Below, piece by piece: positions 1 through 5,605 of a stretch of 7,364 nt of DNA (position 1 is the stretch's first letter; each line of letters begins with the position of its first letter). Origin of the DNA: Methylobacterium sp. GTDB taxonomy: Bacteria > Pseudomonadota > Alphaproteobacteria > Rhizobiales > Beijerinckiaceae. Position numbers and translations under genes: made by a program. The DNA lies in contig JAJKJG010000130.1 of NCBI GenBank assembly GCA_021154065.1, forward strand, positions 1 to 7,364, read 5' to 3'. A model generated the notes under the pieces. The model searched no databases. It worked only from the letters and a program-made list of their open reading frames with translations, and had not been told where the DNA came from.

Positions 1-410
1 CGCTGCCTGGCCCTGACCAGGGGCTTCTGCGGCGTCATCCCCCAGCGTCGCAGGTAGGCCTGCACCGCCGTCAGGCCCAGGCGCTTGGCGAACCGGCGCT
101 CGATCAGGTCGCGCACCGCGCGGCTGGTCCACAGGGCGAACGGCAGGTCCAGCCGATCGGGCGTCCCGTCGACGATCCAGCCCCGGACCTTGTCGGCCTC
201 CTCCGCCGTCAGCCGGCCCTTGCCGCGCCGCGGCGACACACGCCGGCCGTCGAGGACGCCCTCCTCGCCCCGCTCGCGGTAGCGCTTGAGCCAGACGTTC
301 ACCGTCTGGCGGTGCACCCCGACCGCCAGCGCGGCTTGCCCCTGGGTCATCCCCTCGCGCTCGACCAGGTACAAGGCCCGCCGCCGCAGCGCCTCCGATG
401 CTGCCAGCAC
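1..410 (-). CDS. IS630-family transposase, N-terminal part (runs off left edge)
   Basis: DNA transposase of the IS630/Tc1-mariner group, which cuts and joins the element at TA dinucleotides. Reading leftwards, the frame is open from 446 to the window edge. The visible N-terminal 136 residues contain a helix-turn-helix (EGMTQGQAALAVGVHRQTV, then NVWLKRYRERGEEGVLDGRR), a basic linker (SPRRGKGRLT) and a second winged-helix segment (LPFALWTSRAVRDLIERRF, then YLRRWGMTPQKPL). All of this is typical of the family. The DDE catalytic domain would lie outside the window. The start is problematic: an in-frame TAG lies at 447-449 and no ATG follows, so GTG at 410-408 is the best start, with no clear Shine-Dalgarno. 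In related proteins only a few residues precede this point, so little protein is missing, but the native start may be damaged. It is divergent from the LacI gene. Family assignment is confident; activity is unknown. Confidence 0.85.
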   Translation of the reverse strand, partial: MLAASEALRRRALYLVEREGMTQGQAALAVGVHRQTVNVWLKRYRERGEEGVLDGRRVSPRRGKGRLTAEEADKVRGWIVDGTPDRLDLPFALWTSRAVRDLIERRFAKRLGLTAVQAYLRRWGMTPQKPLVRARQ

Positions 411-443
411 CCGCTTGACAGGGGCACCGGATGGTTGTATCGG

Positions 444-461
444 AACCTAATCGTTTAGGTT
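444..461. promoter_or_regulatory. LacI-family operator O1 (distal)
   Basis: The sequence AACCTAATCGTTTAGGTT is an imperfect palindrome with 8 of 9 base pairs symmetric around a central CG; only the pair two positions from the centre mismatches. An even-length palindrome with a central CG is the hallmark of LacI/PurR-type operators. It lies 82 bp upstream of the regulator start, between that gene and the divergent IS630 transposase. It also supplies the in-frame stop (TAG, minus strand) just upstream of the transposase frame. Binding by the adjacent LacI-family protein is inferred. Confidence 0.75.
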
Positions 462-472
462 GCTGAACAATG

Positions 473-501
473 CTGGCAGGCAGAGCCCAGGCGCGTAATG
501 G
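473..501 (+). promoter_or_regulatory. Weak candidate sigma-70 promoter for the LacI-family gene
   Basis: CTGGCA (473-478) and TAATGG (496-501) are separated by 17 bp and are the best -35/-10 pair I can find between the two operators. The -35 matches consensus at 4 of 6 positions and the -10 only poorly. Transcription would start near 508, so the proximal operator would cover the start site and the distal one would lie just upstream of -35. That geometry suits repression. The match alone would not justify a call; the operator positions are the main support. Confidence 0.22.
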
Positions 502-511
502 TGGCTCAACG

Positions 512-529
512 AACCTAAACGATTAGGTC
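512..529. promoter_or_regulatory. LacI-family operator O2 (proximal)
   Basis: AACCTAAACGATTAGGTC is the reverse complement of the distal operator at 17 of 18 positions; only the last base differs. It has a central CG and ends 13 bp before the GTG start of the regulator gene, a position where bound repressor would block initiation or early elongation. Its centre is 68 bp from the centre of the distal site, about six and a half helical turns, a distance at which two repressor dimers could be bridged by a DNA loop or act independently. Function is inferred from sequence and position. Confidence 0.78.
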
Positions 530-542
530 CCAGGGGGATGGC

Positions 543-1661
543 GTGAGAAGGTCCACCATGCGCGACGTCAGCCGCGCGACAGGTCTTTCCATGTTCGCGG
601 TCTCGCGCGCCTTGAACGGCGCAGGCGGCGTGTCGGAGGAGAGCCGGGAGCATATCCTTCGGGCCGCGCGCGAGCTCGGCTACATCCCGAACCGCGCCGC
701 TCAGGAGCTGCGCCGCGCCAGCCGGGACACCGTGGCCGTCATCACCGCCAGCACCGCCAACTCCTACTACCTGGAGATGATGGCCGGCATCCAGCAGGCC
801 CTTCGCCCCTCCGACTGGACCGTGGTCGTCGGCGACGTCGCCGTCGATGGCAGTTACGACCCCCGGCTCGAGGACCGGATGATCCAGCGGCTGATCGAGT
901 CCCGGATCGCCGGCGTGATCTCCACGCTGACGCTCAAGCCGGAGAACACGCGGCTGCTCTCGATCTGGGACATCCCGGTGGTCTTCGTCGACTCCTCACC
1001 GCCACCAAGCGCGCGGGACTTCCCGAGCGTGACCACCGACAATTACGGCGCCAGCCTCGTGGTGGGCGCCCATCTCGCCGAGCACCGGTTTCAGGACTGG
1101 CTGCTGCTGATCTACCCACCGACATGGTCCACGCGCTTCGATCGCGAGCGGGGTCTCCGCGACTCGGCGAGGACGCACGGGGCCGAGCTCGTCGTCCTGG
1201 AAAGCGAGAATGACGCCGAGGCCGGCTATCGGACGCTGCGCGACCATCTCGATCGTCTCGGACGGCTGCCGGACGTCCTGATCGCGGGCAACAACCCTCT
1301 GCTTCTCGGCGCCATGAAGCTGGCCAAGGATCGCGGCGCGGTCATTCCCGACAGCATGGCGCTCGTCGGCTACGACGAGTTCCCCTGGTCGGCATTGGTG
1401 GACCCGCCGCTCACCCTGCTCAACGAGCGATCGGCGGAGATCGGCCGACGTGCGGCCGAAACTCTAGCCGAGATCATCGAAGGCCAGGCGAGACCCGAGC
1501 GGCGCGGGGGCTCGAAGGCTCCGGTCTACCTGCCCCGGCATCAGCAACAAGTTCCGGCCGGGCTCGTCGTCCGCAGGTCCTGCGGCTGCGGGTCCGTCAC
1601 AGTAAGCCAAGCGAGGCCCGACGATGATGCGACCCCTCCTGTCGAGATGACGCTCCGCTAG
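543..1661 (+). CDS. LacI-family transcriptional regulator
   Basis: Sugar-responsive DNA-binding repressor, cytoplasmic, 372 residues (a usual LacI-family size is about 330-360). Residues 5-25 form the helix-turn-helix (TMRDVSRATGLSMFAVSRALN) and residues 50-58 (NRAAQELRR) the hinge helix with the minor-groove leucine L56. Residues from about 60 to 350 are a periplasmic-binding-protein-like effector core (AVITASTANSYYLEMMAGI; VFVDSS; the VGYDEF strand). The protein ends in LVVRRSCGCGS plus a polar tail of about 20 residues. From the GTG start at 543 the numbering coincides with E. coli LacI: M17 and F18 replace Y17 and Q18, while R22 is kept. The GTG has a purine-rich AGGGGG at 532-537. The ATG at 558 also has a good Shine-Dalgarno (GAGAAGG) and would remove only five residues. 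Two operators precede the gene, indicating autoregulation. The effector is probably the sugar imported by the downstream ABC system; this is inferred from context. Confidence 0.93.
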   Translation: MRRSTMRDVSRATGLSMFAVSRALNGAGGVSEESREHILRAARELGYIPNRAAQELRRASRDTVAVITASTANSYYLEMMAGIQQALRPSDWTVVVGDVAVDGSYDPRLEDRMIQRLIESRIAGVISTLTLKPENTRLLSIWDIPVVFVDSSPPPSARDFPSVTTDNYGASLVVGAHLAEHRFQDWLLLIYPPTWSTRFDRERGLRDSARTHGAELVVLESENDAEAGYRTLRDHLDRLGRLPDVLIAGNNPLLLGAMKLAKDRGAVIPDSMALVGYDEFPWSALVDPPLTLLNERSAEIGRRAAETLAEIIEGQARPERRGGSKAPVYLPRHQQQVPAGLVVRRSCGCGSVTVSQARPDDDATPPVEMTLR

Positions 1662-1939
1662 TGGTGCGACCCGAACGGACGGTACCCCCCGCTCTGGCTG
1701 ACGGAGCCACGCCAACGCCGCGGATCGGCCCGGGCCGGAGGGCATCTTCCGTCTGCGCCGGAGCGCAAGGAGCCTTCCGTCCCCTGGCGACCCATCCCCG
1801 GGGGAAGCGATCCTTTGGAGGGGCCTCCGCGCCCTGACAAGGACTTGGTGCCGCGCCGTATCGGCGCGGTCGTCGATGGCGCTCGCCGGTCGCGTCACCT
1901 ACCCGGACCGGCATCCGAAGAAGCTGGAAGAAGGACGCC
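1662..1939 (+). other. Intergenic leader between regulator and transport operon
   Basis: This 278-bp GC-rich spacer has no convincing gene. It holds a short inverted repeat just after the regulator stop (TGGCT 1695-1699 / AGCCA 1705-1709, loop GACGG, no T-run, so not a clear terminator) and a 12-bp palindrome CGGCCCGGGCCG (1726-1737). It also holds the stronger hairpin at 1851-1869. A possible -35 CTGACA (1834-1839) sits directly before that hairpin but lacks a recognisable -10. No copy of the CCTAA/TTAGG operator seen upstream of the regulator is present. Whether the transport genes have their own promoter here or are read through from the regulator cannot be decided by eye. Confidence 0.4.
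1851..1869 (+). promoter_or_regulatory. GC-rich perfect inverted repeat upstream of the binding-protein gene
   Basis: CCGCGCCG (1851-1858) and CGGCGCGG (1862-1869) are perfect 8-bp arms around the loop TAT. It lies 70 bp before the start of the sugar-binding-protein gene and overlaps the only place where a -10 could pair with CTGACA at 1834-1839. No T-run follows, so it is not a standard terminator. It could be a protein-binding palindrome or a structured 5' leader. Short GC palindromes arise easily in DNA of this composition. Confidence 0.4.
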
Positions 1940-2899
1940 ATGAGCAACAGCACTACCCCGCGTTTCCGCTCCGCGACCAGCGTCGCGACGCTCGCCGCCC
2001 TCGCCCTCGCCCTCGCCTGGGCCGTGCCCGCCGCAGCGGCGACACCCACGAAGATCGAGAAGATCGGCCTGATGGTCCAGGACATGTCCAATCCGTTCTT
2101 CTCGGCGATGGACAAGGGGGCCAAGGAAGCGGCCGCCAAGATCGGCGCTACCCTCAACACGCAGGATGCCCAGCTCGATCTCGCCAACCAGAACACCCAG
2201 ATCGACGCCCTCATCCAGCAGGGCGTGAACCTCATCGTGATCTCGGCCGTGGACGAGGCGGGAATCGAGCCCGCGATCCAGCGCGCCAAGGAAGCGGGCG
2301 TCATCGTCATCGCCGTCGACACCCCCGCTCATGGCGCGGACGCCGTGATCATGACCAATGCCGTGCAGGCGGGGGAGAAGTCCTGCGACTATCTCTTCCG
2401 GCAGATGGGCGGCCAGGGACAGGTGCTGCTCGTGGACGGCACGCCGATCCAGACGATCATCGACCGCATCACCGGCTGCAGGAACGTCGCCAAGAACTAT
2501 CCCGGCATCAAGATCGTCGGCCAGCAGGCGTCCAAGAACGATCGTGCCTCCGGCCTCGCCGTGACCACCGACATGCTGACGGCCAATCCCGACGTGACGG
2601 GCATCTTCGGCATGAACGATCCCTCCGCTCTCGGGGCGGTGCTGGCGGTCGAGCAGGCTGGCAAGATCTCGCAGATCAAGGTCACGGGCGTCGACGGCAG
2701 CCCGGAGGCCGTGGCCGAGCTCAAGCGCGAGGGATCACCGTTCATCGGCACCGCCACCCAGAACCCGGCCGAGATGGTCCGTCAGGCAGTCCAGATCGCG
2801 CAAGGCATGGTCGCCGGCAAGCCGCCGGCGGAGAAGACCATCCTGATCCCGAGCGTCCTGGTCTCACGCGACACGGTCAAGGACTACGCCGGCTGGTGA
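1940..2899 (+). CDS. CUT2-type sugar ABC transporter, periplasmic substrate-binding protein (RbsB-like)
   Basis: High-affinity receptor that captures a sugar in the periplasm and delivers it to the membrane importer; 319 residues, normal for the family. Residues 1-33 are a Sec signal peptide (arginines at 8 and 10, Ala/Leu-rich core 15-29, cleavage near AAA33/A34). The mature part is a type I two-lobed binding fold. Compared with E. coli RbsB from memory, the conserved pocket positions include N51-P-F-F54, D127, R176, N226, D252 and Q274. The positions matching RbsB R90, F164 and F214 are T128, N200 and V251, so the sugar probably differs from ribose. The ATG at 1940 has a good Shine-Dalgarno (AAGAAGGA, 1928-1935). 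It is the first structural gene, 278 bp after the regulator and 64 bp before the ATPase gene. The substrate is not identified. Confidence 0.92.
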   Translation: MSNSTTPRFRSATSVATLAALALALAWAVPAAAATPTKIEKIGLMVQDMSNPFFSAMDKGAKEAAAKIGATLNTQDAQLDLANQNTQIDALIQQGVNLIVISAVDEAGIEPAIQRAKEAGVIVIAVDTPAHGADAVIMTNAVQAGEKSCDYLFRQMGGQGQVLLVDGTPIQTIIDRITGCRNVAKNYPGIKIVGQQASKNDRASGLAVTTDMLTANPDVTGIFGMNDPSALGAVLAVEQAGKISQIKVTGVDGSPEAVAELKREGSPFIGTATQNPAEMVRQAVQIAQGMVAGKPPAEKTILIPSVLVSRDTVKDYAGW

Positions 2900-2915
2900 T
2901 CGGCACAGGCAGCCC

Positions 2916-2940
2916 CGGACGGCGGGCCCCCTGCCGTCCG
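2916..2940 (+). promoter_or_regulatory. Strong intergenic hairpin between binding-protein and ATPase genes
   Basis: CGGACGGC (2916-2923) pairs perfectly with GCCGTCCG (2933-2940). The inner bases can extend the stem to 11 pairs (one G-U) around a CCC loop at 2927-2929. It begins 17 bases after the binding-protein stop and ends 23 bases before the ATPase start. The following bases (TCACCTCC) are not a T-run, so it is not a simple intrinsic terminator. In many binding-protein transporters a hairpin at this spot protects the upstream mRNA and keeps the binding protein in excess; that role is inferred here. Confidence 0.6.
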
Positions 2941-2963
2941 TCACCTCCTACGGAACCCGTGCC

Positions 2964-4490
2964 ATGACGCAGGAGCCTCTCCTCCGGCTCGAGGACGTGA
3001 CCAAGCGGTTCGGCGCCACGCTGGCGTTGAACGGCGTCCACCTCGATCTGAGGGCCGGCGAGGTTCATGCCCTGATGGGTGAGAACGGCGCCGGCAAGTC
3101 AACCCTGATGAAGATCCTGGCGGGCAACATCCAAGGAGATTCCGGCCGGATTTTCCTGGACGGCCGCGAGATCGAGATCCGCTCGCCGCTGGACGCGCGC
3201 GCCCACGGGATCGCCATCATCCATCAGGAGCTCAACACGGTCCCCCACATGACCGTGGCCGAGAACCTCTCCCTCGGCCAGGAGCCCCGGACCGCGCTCG
3301 GGATGCTCGACCGCCCGCGGGTCCGGCGCGAAGCCCGCGACAAGCTCGCCCGAATCGGCGCCGACATCGATCCGACTCGGCCGCTCGGCTCGCTCAGCGT
3401 CGGCATGCAGCAGATGGTCGAGATCGCGCGCGCAGTCAGCGAGAACGCGCGCGTGCTCGTGCTCGACGAGCCGACGGCGGCCCTCTCGCGGGCGGAAGCC
3501 CAGCAGCTCTACCGCCTGATCGGGCAGATGCGGGCGGCCGGCGTCGGCCTCGTCTACATCTCCCACCGGATGGAGGAGGTCTGGCAGCTTGCGGACCGGG
3601 TGACGGTCTTGCGCGACGGCGGCTACGTCGGAACCGCCCTGATGGGCGAACTCACGCCCGAGGACGTGGTCCGCATGATGGTCGGGCGCGCGATAGGCAA
3701 CCTCTACGACCATGCGCCGCGCCATGCCGGTGCGATCGCGCTCGAGGTGGAGGGGCTGACCGGCGGCAGCATCGGTCCCGTCGACCTCACGGTCCGTGCG
3801 GGCGAGATCGTCTGCATGGCCGGCCTCATCGGCTCCGGCCGGACCGAGGTCGCGCGCCTGATCTTCGGCGCCGACCGCCGGACCGGAGGCACCGTGCGCG
3901 TGAACGGCCGCGAGAGCCGGCCCGTCGACCCCTACGCGGCCATCGCGGGTGGCATTGGCATGGTGCCGGAGGACCGCAAGGTCCAGGGATTGTTTCTCGA
4001 CCACTCCGTCGAGCGCAACGTCGCCATCAGCTCGCTGGAGCGCTTCACCAGCTTCGGCGTCGTCCAGCGCATGGCGGCGCGGTCGGCGGTGACGCAGCAG
4101 ATGCAAAGGCTGCACCTGCGGCAGGACGCGCTGGATCTCGAGGTCAAGGCGCTCTCGGGAGGCAATCAGCAGAAGGCGGCGCTGGCCCGCTGGCTGATGC
4201 GGGATTCCAAGGTGCTCGTTCTCGACGAGCCGACGCGGGGCGTCGACATCGGTGCCAAGCGTGAGATCTACGAACTCATCGACGAACTGGCGCGGGCGGG
4301 GAAAGCCGTCCTGGTCATCTCGTCGGACCTCCCGGAAGCCATCGGCATCAGCGATCGGCTTCTCGTCATGCGGGAGGGACGGATCGTCCACGAGCTTCGA
4401 TCGGCCGACGCCACCGAGGAGGAGGTGATGTCCCACGCGACGGGAACCGCGGCCCGACAGGCGGGCGTGGTCCAGGAGGTCAGAGCATGA
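2964..4490 (+). CDS. CUT2-type sugar ABC transporter, tandem ATP-binding protein (RbsA-like)
   Basis: Cytoplasmic motor of the importer; 508 residues with two nucleotide-binding domains in one chain, the size and layout of RbsA/MglA/XylG. The first domain has Walker A GENGAGKST (39-47), Q-loop Q88 (IIHQE), signature LSVGMQQ (144-150), Walker B VLVLDE (D168, E169) and switch histidine H201. The second domain has a degenerate Walker A, GLIGSGRT (287-294) with arginine instead of the catalytic lysine, a full signature LSGGNQQK (397-404) and Walker B VLVLDE (D421, E422) followed by PTRGVD. This asymmetry is normal for CUT2 ATPases. The ATG at 2964 has only a weak upstream GGA, matching the idea of lower translation than the binding protein. 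The 3' end overlaps the permease start by 4 bp, so the two are translationally coupled. Confidence 0.95.
   Translation: MTQEPLLRLEDVTKRFGATLALNGVHLDLRAGEVHALMGENGAGKSTLMKILAGNIQGDSGRIFLDGREIEIRSPLDARAHGIAIIHQELNTVPHMTVAENLSLGQEPRTALGMLDRPRVRREARDKLARIGADIDPTRPLGSLSVGMQQMVEIARAVSENARVLVLDEPTAALSRAEAQQLYRLIGQMRAAGVGLVYISHRMEEVWQLADRVTVLRDGGYVGTALMGELTPEDVVRMMVGRAIGNLYDHAPRHAGAIALEVEGLTGGSIGPVDLTVRAGEIVCMAGLIGSGRTEVARLIFGADRRTGGTVRVNGRESRPVDPYAAIAGGIGMVPEDRKVQGLFLDHSVERNVAISSLERFTSFGVVQRMAARSAVTQQMQRLHLRQDALDLEVKALSGGNQQKAALARWLMRDSKVLVLDEPTRGVDIGAKREIYELIDELARAGKAVLVISSDLPEAIGISDRLLVMREGRIVHELRSADATEEEVMSHATGTAARQAGVVQEVRA
4474..4480 (+). promoter_or_regulatory. Consensus Shine-Dalgarno for the permease gene
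   Basis: AGGAGGT lies inside the last codons of the ATPase gene, 6 bases before the permease ATG at 4487. It is the best ribosome-binding site in the window and fixes the permease start at the ATGA overlap. Confidence 0.8.
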
Positions 4491-5509
4491 TCGACAACGG
4501 CAAGCTGGCCATGGCGCCGACGGCGGAGACGCGGGCGAAGCGGCCCTTCGACTTCGCCAAATGGTGGGACCGGATAGGCATCCTCGTGGTCCTTGCCGTC
4601 CTCGTCCTGCTCATGTCGTCGATCGCCCCGAACTTCAATCGGGTCGACAATCTCCTCAACATCGCCCGCTCGATCTCGGTCAACGCGATCCTGGCGGCGG
4701 GCCTCACCTTCGTGATCCTGACCGGCGGGATCGACCTGTCGGTCGGCTCGATCGTGGCGGTCGCAGGGGTCGTCGCCGTGGTGCTGGCGATCGCCGGCCT
4801 GCCCGCACCGCTCGCCGTCCTCGCCGGCATGATCGTCGGCGCGGCCTGCGGTCTCGTGAACGGCGCCCTCACCGCCTATCTGGCGCTGGCCCCGTTCATC
4901 GTGACCCTCGGCACCATGACGTTCCTGCGCGGCCTCGCCTACACCATCACGGCCGGCCAGCCGATCGTCTCGAGCGGCCTCAACTTCAAGGACATCGGCA
5001 ACGGCTACCTCGCCGGGATCCCTGCGCCGGTCATCGTCATGGCCGTCGTCTACGTCGTCGCCTGGTTCCTGCTCGAGCGGACCCGCTACGGCCGTCACGT
5101 CTACGCGGTCGGCGGCAACGCCCAGGCGGCACGCTTGGCGGGTGTCCGGGTCGACCGCATCACCACGTCGGTCTACGTGATCGCGGGGGCCTGCGCGGGC
5201 CTGGCGGGCGTGATCTTCGCGGCACGCGTGATCTCCGCGCAGCCGACCGCCGGCACGGGCTACGAGCTCGACGCCATCGCCGCCGTGGTGCTCGGGGGCA
5301 CCAGCCTTGCCGGCGGGCGCGGCCGTATCATCGGCACGCTCGTCGGCTCGATCATCCTGGGCATCCTCAGCACGGGCCTGATCCTCCTCAACGTTCCCTT
5401 CTTCAGACAGCTCCTGATCAAGGGCGTGGTGATCATCCTGGCGGTCGCGATCGACAGTCTGAAGACGAGGTCCCTGCCCTTCCTGCGCCGCGATGGCGTC
5501 ACCGCCTGA
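4487..5509 (+). CDS. CUT2-type sugar ABC transporter permease (RbsC-like)
   Basis: Inner-membrane channel subunit, expected to work as a homodimer with the tandem ATPase; 340 residues, normal for the family. A polar N-terminus of about 28 residues (with KRPFDFAKWWDR) precedes roughly 8-10 hydrophobic spans, beginning with ILVVLAVLVLLMSSIAP. Family landmarks are LTGGIDLSVGSIVA (from residue 78), FIVTLGTMTFLRGLAY, the cytoplasmic loop TRYGRHVYAVGGNAQAARL, ending AGV, which contacts the ATPase, and the GGTSLAGGRGRIIGTLVG segment near the C-terminus. The start is set by the ATGA overlap with the ATPase gene and the AGGAGGT site. It is the only permease gene in the operon, as is common in this class. 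No defect seen. Confidence 0.94.
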   Translation: MIDNGKLAMAPTAETRAKRPFDFAKWWDRIGILVVLAVLVLLMSSIAPNFNRVDNLLNIARSISVNAILAAGLTFVILTGGIDLSVGSIVAVAGVVAVVLAIAGLPAPLAVLAGMIVGAACGLVNGALTAYLALAPFIVTLGTMTFLRGLAYTITAGQPIVSSGLNFKDIGNGYLAGIPAPVIVMAVVYVVAWFLLERTRYGRHVYAVGGNAQAARLAGVRVDRITTSVYVIAGACAGLAGVIFAARVISAQPTAGTGYELDAIAAVVLGGTSLAGGRGRIIGTLVGSIILGILSTGLILLNVPFFRQLLIKGVVIILAVAIDSLKTRSLPFLRRDGVTA

Positions 5510-5526
5510 ACGGTCTTGTGCTCCTT

Positions 5527-5541
5527 GGCGGCCTCGCCGCC
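5527..5541 (+). promoter_or_regulatory. Intergenic hairpin A after the permease gene
   Basis: GGCGGC (5527-5532) and GCCGCC (5536-5541) form a perfect 6-bp stem with loop CTC, 17 bases after the permease stop. There is no T-run. Together with the next palindrome it fills most of the 96-bp spacer before the likely start of the downstream gene. Confidence 0.45.
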
Positions 5542-5552
5542 GCGTGCTCACC

Positions 5553-5572
5553 GGGCGACGCGCGCGTCGCCC
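5553..5572 (+). promoter_or_regulatory. Perfect 20-bp palindrome (hairpin B) upstream of the unknown gene
   Basis: GGGCGACGCG (5553-5562) is followed directly by its exact reverse complement CGCGTCGCCC (5563-5572). As RNA it gives an 8-bp stem with a CGCG loop; as DNA it is a perfect 20-bp dyad that a dimeric protein could bind. No T-run follows, so readthrough into the next gene is expected, possibly reduced. It ends 33 bases before the ATG at 5606. Confidence 0.5.
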
Positions 5573-5605
5573 AGCCGCCCTCCGCCCATCCCGGAGTCCT
5601 GGGAT

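Noticed and set aside
287..294. Placeholder position (residues 287-294 of the ATPase): degenerate second Walker A considered as a damaged domain
   Set aside because: Loss of the P-loop lysine in the second ATP-binding half is normal in CUT2 ATPases, and the remaining motifs are intact.
1695..1709. TGGCT/AGCCA inverted repeat as terminator of the regulator gene
   Set aside because: It has only a 5-bp stem with no following T-run; too weak to call.
1597..2322. Minus-strand 241-codon frame across the leader and binding-protein start
   Set aside because: It is antisense to the binding-protein gene, with no family features or ribosome site.
2942..2949. CACCTCCT, matching the anti-Shine-Dalgarno end of 16S rRNA, before the ATPase start
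   Set aside because: Eight bases in a spacer is easily chance; no other rRNA similarity surrounds it.
1876..2967. Plus-strand 363-codon frame overlapping the binding-protein gene
   Set aside because: It is out of frame with the clear RbsB-like protein and its translation is Arg/Gly/Asp-rich with no domain.
3099..4436. Minus-strand 445-codon frame opposite the ATPase gene
   Set aside because: It is a shadow of the ATPase coding sequence with no recognisable domain.
5518..5560. Apparent lipoprotein signal (LVLLGGLAAACSPG) just upstream of the unknown gene
   Set aside because: It lies in a different frame from the unknown gene, lacks a charged N-terminus, and is encoded by the two GC hairpins; the resemblance to a lipobox is a by-product of the palindromes.
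5516..5605. Upstream start for the unknown gene, giving 480 residues
   Set aside because: The extra 30 residues are Ala/Ser/Pro/Arg-rich, overlap two hairpins, and have no ribosome site; ATG 5606 is more plausible.
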